Source: Porodaedalea pini
Taxonomy: Eukaryota; Basidiomycota; Agaricomycetes; Hymenochaetales; Hymenochaetaceae
Direction of reading: 5' to 3'
Length of the DNA stretch: 64,000 nt
NCBI GenBank assembly: GCA_002794775.1
Contig: NBAY01000021.1
Span: 496,001-560,000 of the forward strand
In this document: piece by piece, positions 1 through 11,749 of the stretch
Position numbering within the stretch: position 1 is the stretch's first letter
How the letters are laid out: every line of letters starts with the position of its first letter
The notes under the pieces: generated by a model
Database searches by the model: none
Told to the model about the DNA's origin: nothing
What the model saw: only the letters and a program-made list of their open reading frames with translations
Position numbers and translations under genes: made by a program

Positions 1-3000
1 TCCCAGAGCCAAGCTCGTGCGGCTCGGTGATCGATGGCCGATACATATCTTCATCCTTCAGTGGACGAAGGGGACTCTTTGCTTCATCCATTCCAAGTGA
101 GACAAGTGCAGCACGCGTCACTTGATACTCGTTAGCCCATTTCCGCTTCTTGTCTCCGGCTTGCTTCCGTGCCACCGCAGTCCATGTATTGCTTTTGTTT
201 CCAAACCTGTATTTGCCGTGCTGACTCTCTAAATAGCTTTGTTCACGAAGGGCCGACTTCAATCCATGGAGAGCATCATACGCTTCGCCTTCTCGTAATC
301 TATATTCTATCTCTGCAAGTTCGTCCAGCTGGAAAGTAACACGGTCAGTTTTTGAAAAAGAGGAAGGAAGCCATATTTTTTCTTCAATGCCATCTATCTT
401 GTGCTCTTCCACAAAATCTCGCAGAGTGGGCATGAACAACATTTGCCGAGAGCAAAAAATCTTCTTATCACGTTCGTAGCCAGTGAGAGAGGGCGGGCCT
501 CCTTTCTTCGACATCAATTCACGTCTGTACAATAGAAGTTAGTTATAAAAATGAAAACCTCACTGAACTTCTCACTGCCGAAACTGAAGGGTCATACCAA
601 AGCTTATGAAAATAGCAAGCTTACCTCTCGCCTTTGCGAGATGCCCATTCCCATGCTGGAGAGCCTCGCTCTCAAGTACCTTGGCTTGTGAAGGATCTAG
701 CAGATAAACTCAGCAAACTCTTTTGGAAGCACAAGCACTGGTTCCGACGCTGGGAAGAGGCTAAAGCTCAACAGCCACACATCCTTGCAATGAATGGGAA
801 ACCAAACTTACAAGAAAGCTTAGGCCGATAGACACTATCCCATTCACCTTTTTCATCCTTGTAAGGTGTCGTGTCCATGCTCTCCCACTTCTTGATGAGC
901 TTTTCCCCATAGATGCGTCGCATACTTGCATCTGACGAATCAAAGCTAAGCTTTACTTTTTTGTAGGTCTCCTGCGCTTTTGTGTAGCGCTTAGCAAGCG
1001 TCCGAGCTAAGTTAGAAAAGCCTTTATTATTGTTATATAAGACATGAAATTGTGCAAAACATACCCATAAATTCCAACTTCGTCCAGTTCCATGCACCGA
1101 TAATGTCATCCAGTGTATCACAACAATGACCCGGTCCCATTTGTTTTGTACTCCCAGCAACTTGATTGGCTTCTGACCACCAGTGTTCGACTTCTTTGCC
1201 ATCGGTACGACCAACACCATTAGTGTAATTGAATGAAAAGCCGTACTGGCATGACTCGATGTGTCCAAAAAGATGTAACTTGCCAACGAGAATCTTCATA
1301 TCGCGGATCATATCGACAGCCTCGGGGAAACATTCTTCGAATCGCTTTACGAGTTTAATGGAGTACTGGCAGCCAATATCATACGAAAGAAGGAACCGTT
1401 TAATATGGTCCTTGCCCTTTAGCGCACCTGCAAGCACGTAGTCCACATTAATGTGCCTGTTAAACCAACTTCAATGTTATCTACAAGACTATGACGGTCA
1501 TACCAACACACCTTTCGCCGTATTGTAGGTTCACCGCATCTTTGGGTTCTCCGAGTCCATGCCGACATAGAACCATAACAAGGCCACTTGCATTCTGGCC
1601 ATGATGCTTCAGCATATTTGCGTTCTCGATGGCTTGAAATTTCGAACAAGTAGATTTCTATTGTTTTATAAGAATTAAATCTTTGAATACTTCGTGGCAT
1701 ACATACCTCTTCCGTGAACGCCTTATACTTATTAATATGAGCATCAAGATCCTCTTGTTTTCTGACGTATCCATGTCCATCCCACATTGCCCTCTCGCAA
1801 AGGTTATTCTTCTTGTTCAGACCGATGAGGTGAAAGTTCGCATCCACTGACATATTTTTCTGATTTTTGTAGCTTTCCAGAATGACGTCTATAAAGATAA
1901 TTATTTGTATGAGTAACATATCACTTACTGCAAGCTAAGTTCCCAGTCAGCATTGAAGCCTGGAATCGGACATGCCAGACAAACAACCGTGAACGATCCA
2001 CACGGTCGAGAGAGCAATGTATCTTCAACTCAGTGAAGCTGACCACTCCTTCGCTCGGCGAGTAGAAATCGCCAGTAATGCGCTATACGAATGAATTGTT
2101 GAGAAGGAACCTAGATGATAAATTTCATTCGAAGACCAAAGAATACGAAGTGAATAAACATACCTTTACTTCGGAAGGGAGAAAGTTATTAGTTTTCTTT
2201 CGAAGGCCGATCATATAGTCATAAGCAGATTTCTTTGACACAGTAGTATGCGTATGGAAATCTCGAAGCGCATTGAATGTAAAGGCTACTTTGGGCAGCT
2301 TGACAGACGCAGGAAATAGACCGTATCTTATCAATTGTAGGACACTTTTGAGCCTCTCTGCACATGCACAGTACACAACTCGGCATTTGTGAAGACCGTT
2401 CACATTGCCTACTGAAAGATCATAGGCCTCAGACGTCGTCGACGGGCATTTGTGACTGCTATGGCCCAGGTGAATCTTGAGACCAAGTAAACTGAGATCT
2501 ACGCGCTCAAAATACGAGCCTGTCCATCGCTCCGCCCAATGGAAAGGACAATAAACATGTTGTTCTAATAGACACGTATCGCAGACGACATTGACCCGCA
2601 CGCAGTCGAAGCAACGATATAAACACATCTTAGCTGGCCTGTTGCATTCGCATGGCGTAGCAACCTTGGAATCGTACTCCATTTCCATAATAAGATCTTG
2701 AATCTTGCTTTTATACTCTGCGAAATCCGACAATAGGTTTTCTGCGGATTGCGGCTGGTTATGTATCAGTAGGCATCCAAATAAAACAACCTCTTTTCTC
2801 ACCATGAACTCTGAGTCTTCGTCTTCACTAGTACTATCTTGACCCTCACGATCATCCCATTCTAATTTTTCCTTGTGATTTGTCTCGAATAGAATCAGGT
2901 GAATGCGTTATGAAAAAGGTTGATGGCCACTCACTGCTATTGACTCATCGTCTGACGACATATAAAGCTCTTGTTTGGCTGTACTCCGTGTCTCATCGTC

Positions 3001-3241
3001 CCCCGAAAGCCTTATCTGTGTTGATAGCTAATCAGTCGCCTGCTCAGCAAAAAAAAAAAAAACTCGCCTGCTTTCTACCATCGCACGCCGCTGAGACGGA
3101 GACCCTTGGATCCTCTGCTAGATCACTGACAGGCGCTTCGTCATCGCTGTTGCTGTCGCTGCTGTAACTGCTCTCGCTACTGTCAGTGTAATGCTCGTGG
3201 ACAGTAAGCAGATTTTTTTGCGGCAGGCGAATTGGAGACAT
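1..3241 (-). CDS. KDZ-superfamily transposase with cysteine cluster (partial)
   Basis: Cut-and-paste DNA transposase of the Kyakuja-Dileera-Zisupton type, incomplete because it runs off the left edge. The likely start is the ATG at 3241, giving an acidic Ser/Asp N-terminus (3044-3241), followed after introns by an acidic stretch near 2810-2860. A cysteine cluster follows at about 2520-2660 (CECNRPAKMC, CVRVNVVCDTC, then CPFHW), like the CxC2 modules known on KDZ transposases. The core at 1033-1919 contains DANFHL, RHGLGEP, YGERC, SYDIGCQ, GVGRTDGKEVEHWW and MGPGHCCDTLDD, which I take as the KDZ catalytic region. The C-terminal domain (RLREGEAYDALHGL, then KKRKWANEY) is open at 1-510. Exons lie in three frames with short introns. 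Splicing between 520 and 830 is unclear, so a frameshift there is possible. The reading of the family is confident; activity is unknown. Confidence 0.85.
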
Positions 3242-3465
3242 GGTAGAGTTCTAGACAAGACTGAGAGACAACGGTCAGAAGAAATACCTAGTAGTTGTTC
3301 TTTTTTTCTTTCGTGTGATCAGGCCAAGGCCGAAGCATCATATAAATTAACAATAACTTATCATTCTACAATGATTGTCTAAAGTCTACGAAAAATGAAG
3401 AGCTGATGTGTTTTATTAGCGAACCATTTAGCGTTAGACATGTAGGACAACTTACTCCTTCAACC

Positions 3466-6241
3466 CTAAAATGGCTCGACCAGCGTAACATCAGAACTAA
3501 GTTCGTCCCAAAGCTTCTTTTTGTCCCCCGGAATGCAGACAGTGACTTTCTTCGGCCCACCTCTCACTCGCGGCAGGGCCACAACTTGAAGAATTCTACC
3601 GACATGTTCTTCGAGGAGGGCTCTGATCTGTATAACAAGCTCGCCTTTCTTAGTAGGCAGACGTCTGATTAAGTCAGAAACAGGGAAAAGCGAAGCCGAA
3701 AAGCCATGTCCAGTGTCCAAGTTGACATTGACGCGACACCGATCGTGCGATATGACGCATTCTGCATGATCGCCGTACATGTTGCCGATGACAATTGTCC
3801 CGCATCTCTCTTTGGACCAGACCTTGACGTGGATCTTGTATGTAGATAATTTTGCTTGAACAGGAGGCAAAAATATCCACATGCCTAGTCCCGAGAAATC
3901 TACTACTTCATTAGCACAAGTTTGAATTGAATACAATGCATCATTACCTGTTACACGTGCCAATGTACGAGAATCATGCGTATTGTACAGCTGCACAGTC
4001 CAGGCGGTCGAACTTGAGGGTGTCGATGAAGGTGATGAAGGCGGTGGAGTCGACGGACATGGAATCTGCGTTTTGTCATTTGACTCATTGAACCGCTTCA
4101 GGTATTCCTGTCGCTCTGCTAAGGTTAGCAGATGCTGAGGATCTAAACATGAGATGCGGTCGCTAGAGCCACAATCAATAAATCAACACAAAAAAAAAAA
4201 AAAAGAGAAGTTTACAGAGACGCACATGGATATCAAATTTTTTAGCGGGAACGTATCGACGTTGTCGAAGTTCCCATACGAGACTTGCGCAGTGTTCATC
4301 GTGCTGTCGACGCTCAAGACATAGCCGTGAAAACCTTTCGCATACTTCGCCTTACCATCCTGACCCCGAATGAGCACATTCGTCCTGACATACGGGTTAC
4401 GCCCCTCTCGTTCATAGGCGAGGACAGACCTCTGTTTGTCCTTCGCGTCATCCACAAGTGAGCATTCTATGACGGAGCTCAGAGGGAGTAGTAGCTTAAT
4501 ACAAATAAGTGAACTGTGTCTATGTATATTCTCATGCTTACCATCTTTCTGACACGGGCGAACACACACACGTGCACTGTATCCTTTTCGACGGACATTA
4601 CGAAAGCCCTGTCGCCCTTGTGCGGCCCTTCCAAGACCATGACGCTGACTCCATAACATAAACCTTGAGTCCCCGACTTGCGCATAATGGAGCTATTCGC
4701 CGAGTCATTTGACTCGACCCAGCTCGGCCTAATCATGAGCTATTGAGAAATATAAGTTTGTACACATACACATTCTATATTTATGAAACGTACGAAGTCC
4801 TCGTTTTCGTCGATATGAAGCGATAGCATTTTTTTTTCGATCGCCACTATGATGCCAACCGCGTCCTTGCGCAGTCCCGCTTTCACAGTGACGTTGTCTC
4901 TGACCTCAAGGATCCTCCGAATGACGTTTCGCGGCACGGTGATATCTTGAAGGAGTGGTTCCGTCTTTTGAAGCTCTTCTACTTTATGATGAGCAATCAA
5001 GTACTGAAGCTCAGCCGCCGCGATTTCGTCGTCTGACATCCTGACTACGATGCTGTCTATGCGACAGACCTGACCGAGTACGACAGAATCGTCGTTGAGT
5101 GAAGAAACAATTCCAGCCATGTTCTGAAATTGACCAGAAACAATGACGACGGTATCCGCACGGCGTACATAATATTCGACGCCCTGAAGTTCTCCCAAGT
5201 CCGTATGCGAAAAAAGAAAGACATCATGCAGAGATGGCGAAGCTCTCTGCACAGAATGCAGCCCATTAACACGAAGAATGTGAAGATAGTCCATGTAGTC
5301 CTTGTTCTGAAATTTGAAATGATTGTCCGACAAAACACGAATACATTCTCCTGGAAATTCTGCAGCCAGCCGCTCCGGTGTGGCGAGCTTACGCTCAGCG
5401 TGTTGAATACGGCTCTCGCCCTTTCTCAGTATACGCAGGACGACTGCCAACTTCATAGCGTCGCCTTCCAAGACTTCACGCACCACGGCGAGATCGCCTC
5501 AATAAGTGCCTCGACGCACAAACACCCAGTTCCCGACTTCAAATTTAACGGAGTATACTCCATCGCGGCAGTCGAATACCATATTTATCTCGTCTGCTGG
5601 GACATAGCTGAGCAAGCGTGGCGGAAGCACAGTTCCATGAGCAGCATAACAGTCATGCACAATCTTCGCGTTGGGTGTCCAAACGTAGATACGGCAAGGA
5701 AGCGCCTTCACAGCGAAGACTAAGCAGTTCGTGGGAAGCCAGTCCTGCATCACGACAGCAAGAGTGTTTTCTTTGTCGGGCTTCGAATTCTGATTAGAAT
5801 AGAGTTTTTAGATGAGAATAAAGTACGCACAGCAGTGCAGATCATCAACAGCTTGTGCTTCGAATCGTTGACGCTAGCTTCAGAAGGGAAGTGTGTGGGC
5901 CTTAATGTGGATTGAAGCGCTGGATGTATGTTCTTCGAAGAATCGTATGGGGCGGGACCAGTGCGTGCATGCTTCCTGAATCTCTCTGCAATACCTTCTA
6001 GATCTTCCACAGTTCCCGAGTCTCATGGAATTTGAGACGATGAGGCCAACGTAGCAGTCGAGGGGATGTCATCATCAATGAAAAATATATCTAGCCAAAG
6101 CATCGTGAGTTATCATACCGCATAAGTGTATACATATGTACCTTCATCGTCCTCGAACATACTGTCCTCATCATCATCAAAATCCATTGCCTCCCTGTCG
6201 AGGAACGATTCCACGAGCATACGCATATCACTTTTGGCCAT
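3466..6241 (-). pseudogene. Spt5-like NGN/KOW protein with two in-frame TGA codons
   Basis: Resembles the Spt5-like proteins expanded in mushrooms. Spt5 itself is a transcription elongation factor that clamps RNA polymerase II, but this paralogue's role is unknown. Start chosen at ATG 6241 (MAKSDMRMLV, then an acidic DFDDDEDSMFEDDE run), with a first intron beginning GTACAT. After it come DLEGIAERF, an intron at about 5779-5821, then an NGN-like part and KOW motifs: GNWVFVRRGTY...GDLAVV (~5500), ADTVVIVSGQFQNMAGIV (~5110), YGVSVMVLEGPHKGDRAFV (~4620), TNVLIRGQDGKAKYAKGFHG (~4340) and a final one near 3600. It stops at 3466. Two TGA codons (5499-5501 and 6023-6025) lie in otherwise continuous frame, the first inside a KOW motif at a position usually basic. 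Both fit CGA to TGA changes. Unless they are read through or spliced out, the gene is dead. It lies 225 bp upstream of the KDZ gene on the same strand. Confidence 0.72.
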
Positions 6242-6845
6242 CTAAATTACTCTTTTTTTCAATTTCCTGATTACTCCTTGCAAGTGCGAGTTCACCTTCT
6301 CAAAGTGGTTGGTTTGGTTTCCGCGGAGCTCTTGCAATATTTTCATCTAGTCTACTCATCTAACACTGCACAATTTACTACCTACTGACAAGTAATCTAT
6401 GACAACAATGAATCAAGAAACTAAGGGAATGGATTGCCGAGAATGCAGGCCTGGAAAGACACACAATCTGCTTGACGATCTCGCTCGAGCGTGCTATGGC
6501 GAAGGCGTAGATGGATCCTCTTGTGGATTCTGAGCTCGAAGGTGGTGTGATCTGTGGGTTACGGGACGTGCTCACTGAAAGACAGATGAAGAATAAACAA
6601 AAATTCTGCTTGCCGTCACAGACCCAAGCCCTCAATGCATCGTAATCGATTGAGCACGTCGGTCTGCTAGAAAGAAGGGTCAGATATTGGAACGGCATGC
6701 ATGGACAGCTCACTCACCTGACCCAATTGTGCCGTGGTCTTGTGCAGAAAGCAGATCAAGGACAAAGAATGCAGAGAGACAAGGGCACGAAAAGATATGG
6801 AGCCACAGGGAGAGAACGGCGGACAATAACGAGGTCGACGGGCGG

Positions 6846-7097
6846 CCAGGGCAACGGTGATGATGGAGAGTCAGAAAGGCGTGTCCTGGAGTCGGCCGAG
6901 TGCTTTTGTTCGTGCCGATTGTGGGAAACACTTTCCTATCGGAAGCATTTTAAATCAGACTATAGACATGTGATGCATTGTTAAGCTTTAATGATGTATA
7001 GTTCAAGGTAAGCAGTTCCCACAATCCACGCGAACAAAAGCACTCGGCTGACTCCGGGACACGCCTTTCTGACTCTCCATCATCACCGTTGCCCAGG
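6846..7097. repeat. Inverted repeat, ~82-bp arms
   Basis: The left arm (about 6846-6927) and right arm (about 7016-7097) are inverted copies. The left reads GCAACGGTGATGATGGAGAG and the reverse complement of the right gives the same. I count about five mismatches, and the loop is about 88 bp. It could be a MITE or foldback element, or a small-RNA precursor. No target duplication was found. The rest of 6242-7934 holds short ORFs only and no gene I can support. Confidence 0.85.
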
Positions 7098-7460
7098 CCC
7101 AGTGGCCGCACGCTGACCAGTGCCTCTCCCCCTCCCTCTCCATGTATTACGGAACATGTAGATACATTAATTATACCTTACAGTTGTGAATTGAAAAAGA
7201 CACGACGAGAATGCTGCTGGCGAAGTAGGGATCACATTCCAAGTAGATTCGTTGAAGGGGCTGTCTTCGGCATACTTAAGTTAGAGGGACCTTGAAGACG
7301 TTCGTGTCGTTGGCTCAGCAATGAGCATCACTGATTAGCGTCTGCATGTTGAAGTACGTTCAGTTGCTTTTGCTCGAGAGAACTAACATCTTCTGCTTCA
7401 GATCAGCTGTATGCCTTTGCGGCCGGCAAACCTCGAAGTACCGAAAGCATCCAATGAGAA

Positions 7461-7532
7461 GAAACGTAGTGGCATGTCGCTGAGGCCTCAATGTGGTTGG
7501 TTTGAGGCCTCAGCGACATGCCGCTACGTTTC
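7461..7532. repeat. Short hairpin, 31-bp arms, 10-nt loop
   Basis: Arms 7461-7491 and 7502-7532 pair with one mismatch (GTAGTGGC against GTAGCGGC). The loop is TGTGGTTGGT. No U-run follows that would mark a bacterial-type terminator, and this is a eukaryote, so it may be a MITE remnant or a folded RNA. Confidence 0.9.
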
Positions 7533-7934
7533 ACACAAAAGAAGTCCAAGTGGTCTTGTAGGTGTGTAGCATACGCCTTTTAAAAATGTGAGCATCTCGC
7601 TGACGACAAAATGCTTCTCTCTTTTGCAAACATGCTGATCTATCCTACTATGTCGCTCCCGTCTCCCAACACTGATATTCGTATCTCACGAATTCTATGA
7701 GCTCACCTGCCTCCCAGACAGGAAATTGGGCTTGCATTCGCAGCTAAGGTCCAAGCCCACCGCAAGCGTGGCTGCAAGAACACGCACGAGATCCATTTAT
7801 GCGAAGGAGAAACAAACAGACTGAATGTAGGTGTACTCTACCTGCACGTATGTGGTCTCTACTCTACAATCAGTGCCGTGTCTTATTCTACACAGTGCAA
7901 AGCGCGAGGCCAGCTTCATCTCGAATGATTTAAC

Positions 7935-8657
7935 GTGCAAATGAATGACATTACGAAAGTCGTGTGCATCAAGGAATTCCTAGCATTGGATCCTCCCGTG
8001 ATCATTGGCAAGAAGGAGCGCGAAGCGAATACAAAGCTTTTGAAGGACCTAATTCCCACTGCGTTCCATCGCAAGACAGATGACATATTGGCAAGGAGAG
8101 CATCAGAGGTGTATCAATCCCCTCTTCACTCCGACTCTGACTCCGACTCCGACTCCGTATCCAACTTCGAAATCAGTACTCCTCAAAGCGGCCATCTCTC
8201 AAAGTCGTCTCTGGCGTATAAGGTGTCGAAGGGCGCGATTGTGGCGCATGCCCGCCCCCAGTCTTCTCCGCTCTGTAAATACGCTGCAGAAGTGGAAATG
8301 CCAAAGATGAAGGGGAAGACAGCAGCAATGCGCCCGAAGGTAACTCCCCACCCTGTAAAACGTACAACCACTATGAAATCGGAGCTTGGTAGCTCTTCCC
8401 CGCCGACTCCGCAAACTTTCCTTCAAGAGTTCAATGTGGCAATGAAGAGCAACCCTCAGCTCAAGCCCACCGCCTCGACGTCAAACAGTAACGCGGCAGC
8501 AGGACTATCCAAGATTCCGATCATCTATGTTAGCTCTTCCGACAACGAAGACGAAACGCTCTCATCCAGCCCTCTGGCGAAGAAGCACAAACATTCAGTC
8601 GCAATGGACAAAGAAACGGACGAGACGGTCATGAAGAAGGAACGCCTCGGGGAGTAG
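7935..8657 (+). CDS. Hypothetical Ser/Lys-rich protein
   Basis: Uninterrupted 240-codon ORF. I do not recognise the family. It starts MQMNDITKVVCIKEFLALDP, with an in-frame GTG/ATG context that does not decide the true start, so an upstream exon is possible. An Asp-Ser repeat (DSDSDSDSDS, 8131-8156) comes from a GACTCC microsatellite. A second acidic patch, VSSSDNEDE, precedes a basic PLAKKHKH run that could serve as a nuclear signal. Composition (Ser, Pro, Lys) suggests a disordered nuclear protein, which is inference only. It lies upstream of another + strand gene after a gap of about 460 bp (8658-9119) in which I see only A+T-rich spacer. Confidence 0.5.
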   Translation: MQMNDITKVVCIKEFLALDPPVIIGKKEREANTKLLKDLIPTAFHRKTDDILARRASEVYQSPLHSDSDSDSDSVSNFEISTPQSGHLSKSSLAYKVSKGAIVAHARPQSSPLCKYAAEVEMPKMKGKTAAMRPKVTPHPVKRTTTMKSELGSSSPPTPQTFLQEFNVAMKSNPQLKPTASTSNSNAAAGLSKIPIIYVSSSDNEDETLSSSPLAKKHKHSVAMDKETDETVMKKERLGE

Positions 8658-9119
8658 AACACATGTAGAATATACATATATGACTTGTGTACGGCGCCTG
8701 GAGCACCATAAAGACTTGTAATACTCTCCTCTTTTCGTCTGTCTTTTTCCGTGATATAGGCTTCTCGAAGCCCACAATTGTTCACTGTCTATACTTTATT
8801 TATTGCAGAAGAACGCTTTAGCTACGTACAAGCTAAGCTCAAGCAAGACCAATTGGTTCGTCAGGCTGGCGCTCTATTAATTGTTTGCTTAGACTTATAA
8901 CATAGCAGATTACTGTGGCCGCCATGAAACAAAGCGCCTCCATAAGCTGGCCAGTGCGCTTGGATCGCACCAAGGCCGAATAATTGTGGTCAGCTATGTG
9001 GTTGTCGAACAAAGCATTAAATGTGAGATGCAGGCCACCATTCTATAAATATTGAGACGTCGTCGGCTGACCACCTCTTCACCCATTATTCGCATTGCCC
9101 ATACTCCACGAGTGTCTCG

Positions 9120-11087
9120 ATGTCCACAAAACCGAAGCTGAAGCAGACGAGGCTTCCCATCAAGCAGGCGAAGGAAGCGCAGGACGAATCAGATACTAAT
9201 GATGCTGCTTCAGTTGAGCTGTTCAATCCCGAGCTCGACGAGAAGAATGGCAAACGTGAGCCTTTTACTGAAGCTCAGAAGATGTGGTTGAGCTCGAAGC
9301 TCCCGCATTTTTATTCGCTTCCACATCAGCAGCCCCACCACCCGTGAGTTAAAGCATACAAGGACGAGGTCACGAATGAGTATGTTAAGGAGTTCAAATT
9401 TACAGGAGACCTGAATAAACACAGAAGTGTATGTTTTAAATCACTAATGCTTCGTTTCATAAAGCTGATGATAATACAGAGAGTGAGACGATGAATCTCC
9501 AATCAGAAACGTGTTGACTGTCCGAGCTTAGCGAACAGAAGAATGTCAGACAAGGACTCAAATATACTCGTGAACTTCTTCGACAGAGACCGAACTATTA
9601 CCAGTAGAGCTTTGTTTCTTCGTGAAAACAAAGCATTGATCAAAGAGCGTACCGATGCGAAAGTCTTGGCTCTCGAGCCTGGAAAGACCAAGCGAGGACT
9701 GTCGTCCACCGTTCAGAAGGAGGCGTACGACGCTCTATCAGAAAAAAAGAAGGCCGAGTACGACAATTGGGCGGCTGCAGAGAATGCAGAAGCAAAGGTT
9801 TCTAGCGATGGTGGCATTGATGACACCACTGTAGAAGAGTATGTTAGTTCTGCTTCAATTGTTTTGTATCTCCTCTGAATTGGACTTGTTTAGGAACCAG
9901 CGAAAAGCCTCCAGTGTGTTGCAACGGCTCCTGAGTGGCTTGAGTGGTCATGGAAATGGTTATTCAGTTGGAGACGCTGTATTTCACCTTCAGTTCGCCT
10001 TTCGAAGTCCAAGTGGTGAAGTTATCATAGACAAGTATGTTTAAATTTTAAATTACTGCCGATTACAACTGCTGACGGCGACTGCAGGATCCATACCGGC
10101 TTTGAAGGGAAATTCTTCTACGATAATCGAGCTTACAAAAAAGGCAAAGTCACCAAGTCTTGGGAGTCTTTCGTGTCCGAATTATTCGGTCAATGTGCGT
10201 GTTTAATCATAAAATTGAAATGCGCTTTACTCAAATAAACCTATCTTATAGCTGGAACAAAGTCATGGCCTGTCTCACAGGAGCATGATCCATCTTCTGA
10301 CGAGACCAAATTACAACAGGAAGAAGGATTCACAATTGATTCTTCACCGCCGGCTGAGGCAGACTACCAGACCGCACTTCCCAATCTTCACACCAAAGCA
10401 GCTTCATGTTCACTTCATTCTGATGTTATCGAAATTCTCGACCCAGCGCCTACCCACGAACTTGCACGGCCCATGGAAACTATACCATCAGCTGTATCTG
10501 ATGCCTCGACATCAGTCATGACAGATCGCGGCTCAGAGGTAGCAGAAGCACTTGGTCTGTCCATGCCAGCAAATGTAATTTATCCTTCAATATCTTCGGC
10601 CTCACTTCCCCTTGACGGTTCAGTACAGCCTGAGCATGGTACCACAAGCCCTTTGGCTGTATGCGTGGAATCTGCAGAATTCGGTGAATCTCGCTTTCCA
10701 ACTGCCGCCATGCAATCAGTCGGTCTCACTACCACTCCTACCCATCATGTCACCAGTCCAGCATCGACTCTGAAGCTGCACTGTGTTGCTGAACTGCCAG
10801 AGTCAATTGCCCTCACGGGCCAAATCACCGAAGTTCCACAAACTTTGAAGAAGCGTTGCGTTGAATCAAGCAACAATTACCAGGAACGTGGTCAACAGAG
10901 GTCAAAGAAGCAACGCACCGAAGACATGACTGCAGCCAGTACTCAGCGTAAAAGTACACACAAGATCAAGCAGCTGTAAGTTTTATTTTCCATTTAAAAT
11001 CATGACAACGGAGCTGATCTTTTTAAAAGGCAGCGTATGAATCTCGATTTTCCAGACTCAGCGAAGAACAAGAAGTACAGAAAATAG
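9120..11087 (+). CDS. Unnamed multi-exon protein, Agaricomycete-expanded type
   Basis: A gene of five or more exons with short introns. Start at ATG 9120 (MSTKPKLKQTRLPIKQAK). The middle (9543-9839) has the pattern RALFLRENKALIKERTDAK followed by VQKEAYDALSEKKKAEYDNW, which resembles a class of uncharacterised mushroom proteins with an HMG-like 'YDALSEEKKAEYDNWA' segment. Later exons read YSVGDAVFHLQF and IHTGFEGKFFYDNRAYKKGK. The Ser/Thr/Pro-rich C-terminus (10285-10979) ends in a basic RGQQRSKKQRTED patch. The last intron (GTAAGT at 10976 to AG at 11029) joins in frame to a short final exon ending at TAG 11085-11087. Function unknown. Exon phase near 9345-9420 is uncertain. Confidence 0.55.
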
Positions 11088-11528
11088 ACACTGCTATCTA
11101 GACTTTGAACGATTCATTTGGTGGTCTCGTCATTTCCTTCCCTTTTGATCTTTGCGCATGAACCGATCGACTGGATTGATGGTACAGCACTCCAATGTGC
11201 GCCTTGTATGTAAGTACTTTTTTGATCTGTTCGTAAATGATCTCATCGCAACACAGGTCTTTCTGTGAGTTATATTAGTTTCATTTTTTTTTGCTGATGT
11301 CGTTCCCCTCTGATCTGTTCCGTTCACTTTTTATCTTCATCTCACCCCCTTTTTAATCTCTTCTTTACATTACTGTTTTGCCCCAGAACCGTTCATAGAT
11401 AGCGTAGTAGTTTACATTACTGTACAGTAGTTGGTAGTTAGCGTAATATAATAGTTAGAACGGATCTTCTCTAGATCCATTCTGACTACTTATTGGTCAC
11501 TGTCTGAACCAAGTTCCTGTGATGCCTG
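11088..11528. other. Intergenic spacer
   Basis: Pyrimidine-rich, A+T-rich spacer with no supportable gene. It leads into the long hairpin at 11529. Confidence 0.5.
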
Positions 11529-11749
11529 AAAAAAGGCACGGTTCTCAGGAGCAGAAATATGTAAAATAGGGAGCAATAAATTGACTGTGTAGGTGGGTGG
11601 AGATCAAACAAGTACAGCTGGTCTGTTCTCTCACACATTTCCACTGAGAGAACAGACCAGCTGCACTTGTTTGATCTCCACCCACCTACACAGTCAATTT
11701 ATTGCTCCCTATTTTACATATTTCTGCTCCTGAGAACCGTGCCTTTTTT
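11529..11749. repeat. Nearly perfect long hairpin, ~105-bp arms, 11-nt loop
   Basis: Arms 11529-11633 and 11645-11749 are reverse complements. By eye I find a single substitution (AAGTACAGC against AAGTGCAGC). The loop is CACATTTCCAC. The outer ends are A/T runs (AAAAAAGG and CCTTTTTTTT). Such a perfect foldback is either very young, gene-converted, or kept for its RNA fold. No coding sequence was recognised in it, and 11750-12404 also holds no gene I can support. Confidence 0.95.

Noticed and set aside
5130..5723. 197-codon ORF on the + strand
   Set aside because: It lies antisense to the Spt5-like exons, with no motif of its own.
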